In this document: positions 1-7,430 of the stretch, one piece after another
How the letters are laid out: each line of letters opens with the position of its first letter
How positions within the stretch are numbered: the stretch's first letter is position 1
NCBI GenBank assembly: GCA_014762645.1
Contig: JABURP010000099.1
Location: 1 to 64,000, forward strand
Reading direction: 5' to 3'
DNA length: 64,000 nt
Source: Crocinitomicaceae bacterium
GTDB lineage: Bacteria; Bacteroidota; Bacteroidia; Flavobacteriales_D; Crocinitomicaceae
Notes under the pieces: model-generated
What the model was told of the DNA's origin: nothing
Databases searched by the model: none
Seen by the model: only the letters and a program-made list of their open reading frames with translations
Translations under genes and position numbers: made by a program

Positions 1-1
1 A

Positions 2-46
2 GAATTAGTTGAAGTAAAGGCAAAAGTTCAGGTCTTTAAAAAATAA
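2..46 (+). CDS. 3' end of an upstream gene (partial)
   Basis: An open frame enters from the left edge and ends ELVEVKAKVQVFKK followed by TAA. Only 14 codons are visible, so no family can be assigned from sequence. In Bacteroidota the gene before a CCG-domain Fe-S protein is often a 4Fe-4S electron-transfer subunit, and the short gap to the next start (9 bases) is compatible with co-transcription. That is inference only. Confidence 0.4.
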   Translation, partial: ELVEVKAKVQVFKK

Positions 47-55
47 TAGTTGAAG

Positions 56-844
56 ATGAGTGAAATAAAGGTTCCAACAATGGCTGAAATGATGGCGTCA
101 GGAGAGAAACCGGATGTGCTTTTCTGGGTAGGATGTGCCGGTAGTTTTGATGACCGCGCTAAAAAAATTACCAAGGCTATTGTTAAAATCTTAAATAAGT
201 GTGACGTTAAGTTTGCTGTACTTGGTACCGAGGAATCATGTACGGGAGACCCTGCTAAGCGGGCTGGTAACGAATTTTTGTTCCAAATGCAAGCCATGAT
301 GAATATTCAGGTTCTGGATGGATATGAGGTAAAAAAGATTGTTACGGCATGTCCCCATTGCTTTAATACATTAAAGAACGAGTATCCTGAACTAGGAGGA
401 AACTACGAAGTTGTTCACCATACACAACTGATTCAGGAGTTGTTTAAGTCAGGAAAACTCACTGTAGAAGGCGGAGCATTTAAGGGAAAAAAAATAACAT
501 TTCACGATCCCTGTTACCTCGGGCGAGCAAATGACGTTTATGAAGCCCCACGTGAATTAATTTCAAAATTAGATGCAGAACTCGTTGAAATGAAGCGTTG
601 CAAAGCAAAAGGACTTTGTTGCGGAGCTGGTGGAGCGCAAATGTTTAAAGAAGCCGAACCCGGAACAAAAGAGGTAAATGTAGAGCGCACAGAAGAAGCT
701 TTAGAAAATAACCCGAATATAATCGCAACCGGTTGTCCTTTCTGCAATACAATGATGACAGATGGGGTTAAAAATTTCAATAAAGAAGACGATATAGAAG
801 TTTTAGATATTGCCGAGATGATTGCTTCGGCATCAGATTTGTAG
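56..844 (+). CDS. (Fe-S)-binding CCG-domain protein (heterodisulfide-reductase-like)
   Basis: A 262-residue soluble protein with two cysteine-rich CCG-type motifs, one around CPHCFNT and GRAND near the middle and one at CKAKGLCCGAGG. A third cysteine pair lies at ATGCPFCNTMM. These match the CCG domains of heterodisulfide reductase subunit B, GlpC and LutA-like proteins, which hold Fe-S clusters and pass electrons to a partner dehydrogenase or quinone pool. The track starts at TTG 50, but ATG 56 (MSEIKVPTMAEMM) is a better start. It probably forms a unit with the truncated gene upstream. The physiological electron donor cannot be told from this sequence. Confidence 0.85.
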   Translation: MSEIKVPTMAEMMASGEKPDVLFWVGCAGSFDDRAKKITKAIVKILNKCDVKFAVLGTEESCTGDPAKRAGNEFLFQMQAMMNIQVLDGYEVKKIVTACPHCFNTLKNEYPELGGNYEVVHHTQLIQELFKSGKLTVEGGAFKGKKITFHDPCYLGRANDVYEAPRELISKLDAELVEMKRCKAKGLCCGAGGAQMFKEAEPGTKEVNVERTEEALENNPNIIATGCPFCNTMMTDGVKNFNKEDDIEVLDIAEMIASASDL

Positions 845-897
845 GGGAGAGTTTATAACCTCGTTTACCTATAATGGTGAACCCCAAATTACGCGAA

Positions 898-1938
898 ATG
901 AAAAGACATTACTTTTTTTATTTGTTTTTTGTTTTACTTGGTGTTACAGCCTGTAAGCAAAAAGTATATCTCACTGTTTATGAACCTGCAGCTGTTTTTC
1001 TAGAAAAAGAATATGAAACCGTAGGTGTTATTAACCGAACCTATTCGTCTGGTGCAACAAAAGTGTTGGATGTGGTAGACAATGCATTGACACTTGAAGG
1101 AAATCTTGACCACAAAGGGTCAAAATCTGCTGTTACCGGACTCTACGATCAACTCACCGTGAATGAACGTTTTAAACGAGTGGTGATGTTAGATAGTATG
1201 ACAGTGAAAGATGGAGGAATTGATATATTCCCTGCTCAGTTGGAATGGGACGAGGTACAACGCATTTGTGATGAGAATCAGGTGCAGCTGTTGTTCGTGT
1301 TGGAAGTATTTGATACAGATACAAAGGTTGATGTGACACCTGGAACAACAACAAAAAACACACCGCTCGGCCAGGTGACAGTTCCGACAAGTGATGCTAC
1401 CATGACCACAAAAATTAAAACTGGATGGAGAATCTATGATCCAAAAAATAAATGGGTGAGAGATGAATTCTGGTTGCAGGACAGAATGGTTCAAAGAGGA
1501 AGAGGAACGGTACAAACTTTCGGAACGCTGGCTAAAAGAGGACAGGCAGTCACACAACTTTCTATGCAAATTGGCAGGTTTTACGCAGGTAGAGTGGAAA
1601 ATCAAGCATTTAGAGTCTGGAGAAATTATTTCAAATCAGGATCACGCAATCTTCGCACAGCAAAACGTATGTCTGAAGTTGGTGATTGGGATGGTGCTGC
1701 TCAACTTTGGGAAGAAGATACGAAAAGCCCGAAACGAAAAGTGGCCGGAAGAGCCTGTTATAATATGGCCATCTACGCAGAAATTAACGGTGACCTTTAC
1801 GGTGCACTTGAATGGGCACAAAAATCATACTCAAAATATGGAAATCGTGAAGCTAAGAATTACGCAAATATCTTGAGAAGACGTGTGCAGAGGTGGGAAG
1901 AGAATCAAAGGCGTAAAGAGGTGGATGACCAAAATTAG
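898..1938 (+). CDS. DUF6340-like lipoprotein with TPR-like C-terminus
   Basis: A 346-residue secreted protein. The track begins at ATG 874, but ATG 898 gives a classic lipoprotein signal, MKRHYFFYLFFVLLGVTAC, with the lipobox at VTAC. The central part (YEPAAVFLEKEYETVGVINR, then LLFVLEVFDT) resembles the DUF6340 lipoproteins of Bacteroidota. The last 100 residues (WDGAAQLWEED, GRACYNMAIYAEINGDLYGAL) look like one or two TPR helices. The function is unknown; TPR-bearing lipoproteins usually scaffold envelope complexes. It follows the Fe-S protein by about 50 bases and precedes the nitronate monooxygenase by 13 bases. Confidence 0.7.
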   Translation: MKRHYFFYLFFVLLGVTACKQKVYLTVYEPAAVFLEKEYETVGVINRTYSSGATKVLDVVDNALTLEGNLDHKGSKSAVTGLYDQLTVNERFKRVVMLDSMTVKDGGIDIFPAQLEWDEVQRICDENQVQLLFVLEVFDTDTKVDVTPGTTTKNTPLGQVTVPTSDATMTTKIKTGWRIYDPKNKWVRDEFWLQDRMVQRGRGTVQTFGTLAKRGQAVTQLSMQIGRFYAGRVENQAFRVWRNYFKSGSRNLRTAKRMSEVGDWDGAAQLWEEDTKSPKRKVAGRACYNMAIYAEINGDLYGALEWAQKSYSKYGNREAKNYANILRRRVQRWEENQRRKEVDDQN

Positions 1939-1951
1939 GTCCATATAAATC

Positions 1952-2905
1952 ATGAAACAATCCCTTAAGGACATTTTAGGTATTAAATATCCGGTAATAA
2001 TGGCACCAATGTTTTTGGTTACCAATGCCCGGATGATGATAGAAGCTTGTAACGCCGGAATTGCTGCTGCAGTTCCGGCGTTGAATTATCGTACAGATGA
2101 AGAATTTAGAGCTGCACTGGACGAAGTTCGTGAAAAGACGGAAGGTTCTGGATCAATTGGTGTCAACCTGATTGTCAATAAATCCAATCCAAAAATGCCG
2201 GGTCAACTCCAAACGTGTCTGGATAAAAAGATTGATTTCATTATTACTTCGTTAGGTAGCCCGGAATCAGTGATCAAGGCGTGTAAACCTCATGGAATAA
2301 AAGTGTTTTGTGATGTAACGGATTTGAAATACGCTAAGAAAGTGGAGTCATTGGGTGCGGATGCTTTAATTGCCGTAAATAGCCGGGCTGGAGGCCACGC
2401 CGGCAATATTCCACCGGAAGAACTTATTCCTCTATTAAATGAAAACTGTACGATTCCTGTGATTTCTGCTGGTGGAGTAGGTAATAAGGAGGATTTGGAT
2501 AGGATATTGGGACTTGGAGCGGCCGGAGTTTCCGTTGGAAGTATCTTTATAGCCTCTGAAGAATCCGGTGTCTCAGAAGATTACAAGAAAGCGTGTGTGG
2601 ATTACGGTAAGGACGATATCGTAATGAGCACTAAAATTTCTGGAACACCTTGTACTGTAATTAATACACCTTATGTTCAGAAAATAGGTACAAAGCAAAA
2701 TTGGTTCGAGAAATTACTATCAAAGAGTAAACGGTTAAAAAAATGGGTGAAAATGCTGACTTTTGCCAGAGGCATGAAAAAGCTGGAAAATGCTGCTTTT
2801 AGTGCTACCTACAAAACAGTTTGGTGTGCTGGTCCGACTATAGAGAATACCGATAAAATTAAGCCGGTCAAAGAAATTGTGAAAGATTTGGTCAGAGATG
2901 AGTAA
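1952..2905 (+). CDS. Nitronate monooxygenase / 2-nitropropane dioxygenase family
   Basis: A 317-residue TIM-barrel flavoprotein. The start PVIMAPMFLVTNARM and the later NSRAGGHAGN and PVISAGGVGNKEDL stretches are the FMN-binding and catalytic-histidine (GGHxG) signatures of the NMO/2-nitropropane dioxygenase family. Members oxidise alkyl nitronates such as propionate-3-nitronate; others are FabK-like enoyl reductases. The C-terminal part (LKKWVKMLTFARGMKKLENAAF) fits NMO better than FabK. The gene is compact, with ATG at 1952 only 13 bases after the lipoprotein stop, and meets the convergent methyltransferase gene 23 bases downstream. Confidence 0.85.
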   Translation: MKQSLKDILGIKYPVIMAPMFLVTNARMMIEACNAGIAAAVPALNYRTDEEFRAALDEVREKTEGSGSIGVNLIVNKSNPKMPGQLQTCLDKKIDFIITSLGSPESVIKACKPHGIKVFCDVTDLKYAKKVESLGADALIAVNSRAGGHAGNIPPEELIPLLNENCTIPVISAGGVGNKEDLDRILGLGAAGVSVGSIFIASEESGVSEDYKKACVDYGKDDIVMSTKISGTPCTVINTPYVQKIGTKQNWFEKLLSKSKRLKKWVKMLTFARGMKKLENAAFSATYKTVWCAGPTIENTDKIKPVKEIVKDLVRDE

Positions 2906-2928
2906 TATTACGTGATCAATTGCTTTGA

Positions 2929-3558
2929 TCAATTATCCCCCTTTTTTAAAATGCTAAATACAGCAACGGTAGACCCATTGGTCGTTTCATGCTCAATTAT
3001 TTCAAATCCTTGCTCAACAAACATTTCTTGAAGCGTGTTCGCACTGAACTTGTGTAGATAGGGTAGACCTGCAAGCTTTGTAAATCCTTTTAGGAGGCCC
3101 GTCCAAATACGATTGGTAGTCGCTAAACATGGACTTTCTGTAATCAGTAATCCACCTGGTTTAAGAATATCATTTATCGCGTTCAGAGTTTGTGTAGGAT
3201 GCTCAACTAAATGCAATACATAGAATGCCAATACCACGTCATATTTCCTTTCCAGAAGCTTATTCTCAACAAGATTGTCATGGAAGTAGGATACATTTTC
3301 TATACAAGAGGTATTCGCCTTTTGCTTTGCGATTTCAATCATTTTAGAAGAAATATCGAGCCCATCAACGTGTTGAACATCTTGCGCTAATTCACGAGAT
3401 AAACTTCCTGTCGCGCATCCAAAATCTAAAACAATAGCGGTGGGTTTTAGGTGATTTCTAATCTTTTCGTACTTCTCTTTCCTTATCGCACTGTTAGGAT
3501 TATCTCTTTTATCAAAGTCCTTCGCTCTTTTATTCCAAAACCTTTCTGATCGATCCAT
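2929..3558 (-). CDS. Class I SAM-dependent methyltransferase
   Basis: A 209-residue methyltransferase. Motif I reads VLDFGCATGSLSREL, the acidic end of strand 2 is VDGLDISSKMIEIA, and strand 4 is YDVVLAFYVLHLVEHP, which is typical of a UbiE/MenG-like Rossmann fold. The substrate is not evident. It is the last gene of a four-gene operon with a membrane protein, an XRE regulator and a small HMA-like protein; only one base separates it from the HMA-like gene. Ubiquinone or menaquinone methylation is not supported, because the flanking genes are not from those pathways. Confidence 0.8.
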   Translation of the reverse strand: MDRSERFWNKRAKDFDKRDNPNSAIRKEKYEKIRNHLKPTAIVLDFGCATGSLSRELAQDVQHVDGLDISSKMIEIAKQKANTSCIENVSYFHDNLVENKLLERKYDVVLAFYVLHLVEHPTQTLNAINDILKPGGLLITESPCLATTNRIWTGLLKGFTKLAGLPYLHKFSANTLQEMFVEQGFEIIEHETTNGSTVAVFSILKKGDN

Positions 3559-3559
3559 T

Positions 3560-3778
3560 TTAATCTTTTAAAACTTCACACGCAATACCAGCAGCATTAA
3601 CCAATTCAATGATCTCTGTTTCTGAAACGTCTAAATTCGTTTCTATGCGTAGAACTTTATCCACATCCTCCGTGTCTACTGACCAATTGATTATTTCAGG
3701 GTGTTCAGCTAACAATGGCGATAAGTATTCCACCATTCTTTGATTTAGAATATTTGTTTTAAAGACAAGTACATTCAT
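3560..3778 (-). CDS. Small HMA-like ferredoxin-fold protein
   Basis: A 72-residue protein with the beta-alpha-beta spacing of heavy-metal-associated domains (VLVFKTNI, then WSVDTEDVDKVLRIET, then ELVNAAGIACEVL). It lacks the CxxC metal-binding pair, so it is probably not a classical copper chaperone; Bacteroidota have many such cysteine-less relatives of unknown role. It sits 19 bases after the XRE gene and one base before the methyltransferase, so co-transcription is very likely. Function unassigned. Confidence 0.65.
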   Translation of the reverse strand: MNVLVFKTNILNQRMVEYLSPLLAEHPEIINWSVDTEDVDKVLRIETNLDVSETEIIELVNAAGIACEVLKD

Positions 3779-3797
3779 AATGCGTGTTCTTAAGGGA

Positions 3798-4061
3798 TTA
3801 TTTTTTCTTTCGTTTTTTAACTTTTTCTAATTGAGGATCACTGGTTGAGTCATAAGTAAAAACTTCGTCGAGCGTAGTACCAAATACATGTGAAATTCGA
3901 AAGGCTAATTCAAGAGTGGGGAAGTATTTCCCTTTCTCTATAGCAACAATGGTTTGTCTGGTAACACCACATTTGTCTGCCAGCTCTTGCTGGGTCATTT
4001 CGTCATTAAAAAAACGCAGCTTTCGAATGTTGTTTTGAATGTGTTCTTTTTTCTTAGCCAT
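3798..4061 (-). CDS. XRE-family helix-turn-helix regulator
   Basis: An 87-residue DNA-binding protein consisting of a single HTH_3 domain: MTQQELADKCGVTRQTIVAIEKGKYFPTLELAFRI, then the usual closing helix GTTLDEVFTY and a lysine-rich tail (KVKKRKKK). The track start at 4103 lies inside the membrane-protein gene; ATG 4061 (MAKKKEHIQNNIRKL) starts one base after that gene's stop and is preferred. Pairing of a YozG-like XRE regulator with a small membrane protein is common in Firmicutes and Bacteroidota and often implies control of the operon by its own product. Confidence 0.88.
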   Translation of the reverse strand: MAKKKEHIQNNIRKLRFFNDEMTQQELADKCGVTRQTIVAIEKGKYFPTLELAFRISHVFGTTLDEVFTYDSTSDPQLEKVKKRKKK

Positions 4062-4062
4062 C

Positions 4063-4509
4063 TTAAATTCCTTTTCTATAGAAGTAAAATTTCCAAAGTT
4101 CACTGGTGATTTCAGAAATTAATCCGCTACCAGCCATGCATGCAAACAAGGTCCAAAGTGGATAATCAAGGGCGATAAAAGCAAAGCCTGCAATAAAGCC
4201 GAAGTAGAAAATGAAATTACCGTTCCTTTCAGCTTTCAATTGTATTAACTTATCAAATTCATCTTCAAAACCCGGGTCATCCTCATCTGTAACGGCCTTG
4301 TTGATCATTAAAAAGACAATGTATATGATCACTTTTGCCACAATAATTATCGGAATATAGGACAGGATGATAAATGCCCAGAATTTAATGTCATTTACTT
4401 CTGCCAGGTTCTCTTCACCGTTCAAACCGAAAACATAGTAGCAGTAACTACCAAAGATTAGTAAGCTTCCAAAGATATTGACGAGTACTTTCTTTTCTTG
4501 TATTGACAT
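4063..4509 (-). CDS. Small integral membrane protein, operon partner of XRE regulator
   Basis: A 148-residue protein with four hydrophobic helices: VLVNIFGSLLIFGSYCYYVFG, FWAFIILSYIPIIIVAKVII, FIFYFGFIAGFAFIALDYPL and LFACMAGSGLISEI. An acidic cytoplasmic loop (TDEDDPGFEDEFDKL) lies in the middle. The track starts at 4536; ATG 4509 (MSIQEKKV) is closer to the promoter-like sequence and leaves the expected N-terminus. The family is not recognised with confidence, although DUF2178-like proteins have a similar layout and neighbours. First gene of the operon. Confidence 0.7.
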   Translation of the reverse strand: MSIQEKKVLVNIFGSLLIFGSYCYYVFGLNGEENLAEVNDIKFWAFIILSYIPIIIVAKVIIYIVFLMINKAVTDEDDPGFEDEFDKLIQLKAERNGNFIFYFGFIAGFAFIALDYPLWTLFACMAGSGLISEITSELWKFYFYRKGI

Positions 4510-4544
4510 AATCTTATTGTTATATATTTTATACAATTAGTAAA

Positions 4545-4605
4545 TTAATTATGACACAAAGATAAAAATAATATACATAATGTAAAAAATAGTATACATT
4601 TATTT
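4545..4605 (-). promoter_or_regulatory. Promoter with repeated TATACA(T) boxes
   Basis: On the minus strand TATCTTTG (4557-4564) matches the Bacteroidota -7 box TANNTTTG, about 48 bases before the membrane-protein start. The flanking AT-rich DNA holds several ATACA/ATACAT copies (near 4531, 4574 and 4594). These could be sites for the XRE protein of the operon, but the DNA is so AT-rich that chance is a real alternative. No clear -33 TTG is seen. Confidence 0.35.
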
Positions 4606-4735
4606 TTTTATACCACTGAGAAGTGTGTTCGTTTCTTACGACTATATGAGGATTTGGGGCAGATGATAAAATTAGATGGCAAGTAAACTCGCAAATAAAA
4701 TTTCAGTGAAACATCAATTTATGCTTAGTACCTGA

Positions 4736-5464
4736 TTAAAAAATATGAGTGAAGTAGGGTACTTCTACGAATTCAGCAAAGTTGGCCATGAAATTCCAAC
4801 AGATATGAAATAATATAGGATAGATCACCCGCGAATATTTAATGTACAACCATCCCGCCATTAATCCACCCAAAAAAGTAATGACCAATACGCTCAAGTT
4901 GATAACGTTAGGATTGTACCAGTTGAAGTGGAGCGCCGCAAAGAGCAATGAAGAGATCAATATCGCCCAAACAGGTCGATATTTATGAAGTAATCCTCGT
5001 AACAGAAAACCTCTAAAAAAAAGCTCTTCTGTTATCGGACCAATTAAGATGGCAGCGAGTAAAGAGGGAATGCGCCAAAAATGAAATATTTCTGTTCCAT
5101 AACTAGGACCGTCATAGGCAGGGTAACCCGGTATGAGCGAGAATGCCTCTTTGATCAGAGGTTGAGAAAACACGATACATACCCCCAGAAGTAGGGCAAA
5201 AGCCACACCTGGAATTAGGATGTTTTTAAATTCATCTTTGAGTTGAACTTCTGAAAAGATGTACTTTCTAAGTAGAAAAAAGACCAACAGGAGAAAGATA
5301 AACTTGTAGAGGAAGGTGAGGCTGTGAATGGTCAGAAAGACCATATCCAATCCACCTGAAATTGGCACGTAAATAGACAAGAGTACTGTAAAGCCTAATA
5401 GCTCCAGAACCACCAGGTAAATTACTGTTGCCAGTAAGGCTTTCCATACATTCAGATTGGTCAT
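4736..5464 (-). CDS. CPBP family intramembrane metalloprotease
   Basis: A 242-residue membrane protein with about seven hydrophobic segments. The CPBP (Abi/Rce1-like) motifs are all present: PITEELFFRGFLLRGLL (EExxxR), then LFAALHFNW (FxxxH), then ILFHICWNF (HxxxN/B). In eukaryotes Rce1 trims prenylated proteins; bacterial members include bacteriocin-immunity and regulatory proteases. It stands alone between two intergenic regions, so context does not help choose a substrate. ATG 5464 gives an N-terminus entering the first helix directly. Confidence 0.88.
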   Translation of the reverse strand: MTNLNVWKALLATVIYLVVLELLGFTVLLSIYVPISGGLDMVFLTIHSLTFLYKFIFLLLVFFLLRKYIFSEVQLKDEFKNILIPGVAFALLLGVCIVFSQPLIKEAFSLIPGYPAYDGPSYGTEIFHFWRIPSLLAAILIGPITEELFFRGFLLRGLLHKYRPVWAILISSLLFAALHFNWYNPNVINLSVLVITFLGGLMAGWLYIKYSRVIYPILFHICWNFMANFAEFVEVPYFTHIF

Positions 5465-5609
5465 TGTTCTGTGCGTGATGTGCTGTAAATCTAGTAATTA
5501 TTGTGTTGGAACACATGAATTTTATATTAAAAGAGCGTGGTATGTCTAAAGGTGTCCTTTGTTACTTAGGATACTTCAGAATGATGTGTAAATCGTATCT
5601 TTGTTTGCT

Positions 5610-6161
5610 ATGAAACCTATGCTCAACATAATTGGTGTATTGCTCTTATTTACTGCTTGCAATAAGGGAAAAAACAATCCAGAGTCGTGTAATGGAGAAA
5701 GTACCCGTCGCGATATTAAACTGGTAATTGATGATGCAGCTATGGAGGTGGATACCATTCCTATAGTCACAACAGTGGATTCTATCGGGTCTATTGAATT
5801 GCCCGAAGCGGATAAAAACACGGAAAGGCTGGAAATTGAAAAGAGAACTTTCACAGTAACAGGGTTGGTTCACAAAGTTTCCAAACACCGGGACGGTGAT
5901 TACAAGATTAAGTTTATCAGCGACAACGAAAAATACCTGAATTGCGAAGCGCCAAATACAGGATGTGCTTATGCAGACTCATCAAGGTTTTATGAGCAAT
6001 TTAAAGCTGTGCGAGCCTTTATAGAGCAATATGAGGATGAGCTGGAAGGAGAAACATTGACCATTACCGGAGTGGCGTTTATCGATATCGATCACAAGTA
6101 TCCACGAAATGCTGCTGAAAACGAAATTGAATTGCACCCCATACTAAACATCTCCTTCTAA
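5610..6161 (+). CDS. Hypothetical lipoprotein
   Basis: A 183-residue protein. The track starts at TTG 5601; ATG 5610 gives MKPMLNIIGVLLLFTACNKG, a clear lipoprotein signal with lipobox FTAC. The mature part is charged, with a compact C-terminal region (FTVTGLVHKVSKHRDGDYKI through TLTITGVAFIDIDHKYPRNA) that resembles a small beta-barrel, OB-like domain found in nuclease-adjacent Bacteroidota lipoproteins. No catalytic residues are recognised. TATCTTTG at 5596-5603, a -7 match only seven bases before the ATG, suggests a leaderless or nearly leaderless transcript. Confidence 0.65.
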   Translation: MKPMLNIIGVLLLFTACNKGKNNPESCNGESTRRDIKLVIDDAAMEVDTIPIVTTVDSIGSIELPEADKNTERLEIEKRTFTVTGLVHKVSKHRDGDYKIKFISDNEKYLNCEAPNTGCAYADSSRFYEQFKAVRAFIEQYEDELEGETLTITGVAFIDIDHKYPRNAAENEIELHPILNISF

Positions 6162-6162
6162 A

Positions 6163-6184
6163 CCCTTGTCAACTAAGGGATTTT
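6163..6184 (+). terminator. Weak hairpin after the lipoprotein gene
   Basis: CCCTT and AAGGG (6163-6167 and 6175-6179) pair around a 7-base loop and are followed by ATTTT. It directly follows the stop codon. The stem is only five pairs, so termination is plausible but uncertain. Confidence 0.4.
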
Positions 6185-6204
6185 AAAAATTATTTTAACA
6201 TTCC

Positions 6205-6237
6205 TTTGGAATTTAAATTTAATTCACATTACCTTTG
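6205..6237 (+). promoter_or_regulatory. Promoter of the methionine operon
   Basis: TTTG at 6205-6208 and TACCTTTG at 6230-6237 match the -33 (TTG) and -7 (TANNTTTG) boxes of Bacteroidota sigma-A promoters, with a 21-base spacer. The predicted start near 6243 places the whole SAM riboswitch in the transcript. Confidence 0.75.
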
Positions 6238-6273
6238 TGGCGTCGATTACACAGTTCTTGTGACTTGTAATTG

Positions 6274-6386
6274 ATTTATAAAGAAGAGGCGAGAGATCAG
6301 GCTCAATGACCCTCTGGCAACCGCTCGGTTAAACAGCTGAGAAACGGTGCCAAATCCTGCCCCCGGTGTTCGGGGGAAAGATAAAT
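6274..6386 (+). ncRNA. SAM riboswitch (S-box, SAM-I clan)
   Basis: The core follows the S-box pattern: GAGAGATCAGGCTCAATGA, CCTCTGGCAACC, then CGGTGCCAAATCCTGC. These correspond to the conserved GAGGGA..GGCCC.AUGA, GGCAACC and GGUGC.AA.UCC blocks. CCCCCG/CGGGGG (6360-6365 and 6371-6376) forms the last helix. ATTTAT (6274-6279) can pair with ATAAAT (6381-6386) as P1, ending nine bases before the metX ATG. No U-run follows, so control is more likely at translation initiation than by termination. SAM binding would be expected to shut off metX and the genes behind it. Whether it is SAM-I or an I/IV variant needs a covariance model. Confidence 0.85.
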
Positions 6387-6395
6387 GATTACAAG

Positions 6396-7427
6396 ATGGC
6401 AACTTACAATTATTTTATACATCCTCATGGATTGGCACTAGAGTCAGGTGAAAAACTTGATGAACTTCGTATTGCGTATACTATTTTCGGGAATCCTCAA
6501 GCCAGGAAGACGGTATGGGTTTGTCATGCATTGTCTGGCAATTCATTGGTTGCTGAGTGGTGGAGTGGACTTTTTGGTGAAAATAGGTTCTTCAATTTTT
6601 CAGAATATCGCATAGTTTGTGCTAACGTCATTGGTTCATGTTATGGTTCCACTGGTCCCGAAGATCTGGCTGATAATGAAGGTTTTCCGCTAATTACAAT
6701 AAAGGATATAGTGAAGGCGCATATACTGCTCCGCCGGTATCTGAAAATTGAAGAGATTGATATTCTTATTGGCGCATCACTTGGGGGTCAACAAGCTGTT
6801 GAATGGGCCATTGAGGAGTCTGACAGAATAAAAGAGCTGATACTTATAGCGACAAATGCAGATCACTCGCCATGGGGAAAAGCTGCAAATGAAGCTCAAC
6901 GCCTGGCCCTGTTGGCAGATTCATCCTTCGGTAAGAAAGGCGGTGGTAAAGAAGGTTTAAAAGCCGCACGAGCAATAGCCATGCTTTCTTATCGCTCGTA
7001 TGATGATTTCACGATTAAACAATCAGAAACAGTAGCTAAACCGGACGATTATAGAGCATGTTCATACGTCCGATATCAGGGAGAAAAGTTCATTGATCGC
7101 TTTTCTGCCCGGTCATACTATACGCTAACCAAAGCCATGGATTCACATAACGTGGGAAGAGGAAGAGATACTATTAAATCTGCCCTACAGAGCATAAAAG
7201 CGCGAACATTGGTTGTGGGTGTTGATTCGGACACTTTATTCCCCTTGTGCGAACAAGAATTTCTCGCAGACTACATTCCAAATGCCGAGTTGGGAGTGAT
7301 CCATTCAAAACATGGCCATGACGCCTTTTTGATAGAATATGAACAACTCCAAAAATTGCTGGATGAGTTCATTTATAATGATTTTAAAGGGTTTAAGCCC
7401 ACCATATTTAAAACGCTAACACAATAA
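6396..7427 (+). CDS. metX: Homoserine O-acetyltransferase (MetX)
   Basis: A 343-residue alpha/beta hydrolase-fold enzyme that acetylates L-homoserine with acetyl-CoA, the committed step to methionine. Signature stretches are WVCHALSGNS, NVIGSCYGSTGP, the nucleophile elbow LIGASLGGQQA, and C-terminal VDSDTLFPL plus SKHGHDAFLIEY, which supply the Asp and His of the triad. The track opens at GTG 6366 inside the riboswitch helix; ATG 6396 (MATYNYFIH) is the proper start. First gene of the operon with hom, an OsmC protein and metY, all downstream of the SAM riboswitch. Confidence 0.93.
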   Translation: MATYNYFIHPHGLALESGEKLDELRIAYTIFGNPQARKTVWVCHALSGNSLVAEWWSGLFGENRFFNFSEYRIVCANVIGSCYGSTGPEDLADNEGFPLITIKDIVKAHILLRRYLKIEEIDILIGASLGGQQAVEWAIEESDRIKELILIATNADHSPWGKAANEAQRLALLADSSFGKKGGGKEGLKAARAIAMLSYRSYDDFTIKQSETVAKPDDYRACSYVRYQGEKFIDRFSARSYYTLTKAMDSHNVGRGRDTIKSALQSIKARTLVVGVDSDTLFPLCEQEFLADYIPNAELGVIHSKHGHDAFLIEYEQLQKLLDEFIYNDFKGFKPTIFKTLTQ

Positions 7428-7430
7428 AAA

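Noticed and set aside
28-297. ORF of 89 residues on the minus strand over the Fe-S protein gene
   Set aside because: It mirrors the clearly coding CCG-domain frame on the plus strand and has no family features, so it is a shadow ORF.
1189-1605. 138-residue minus-strand ORF inside the DUF6340-like gene
   Set aside because: Random-looking composition with many Cys, His and Ser; lies wholly within a supported gene and has no start context.
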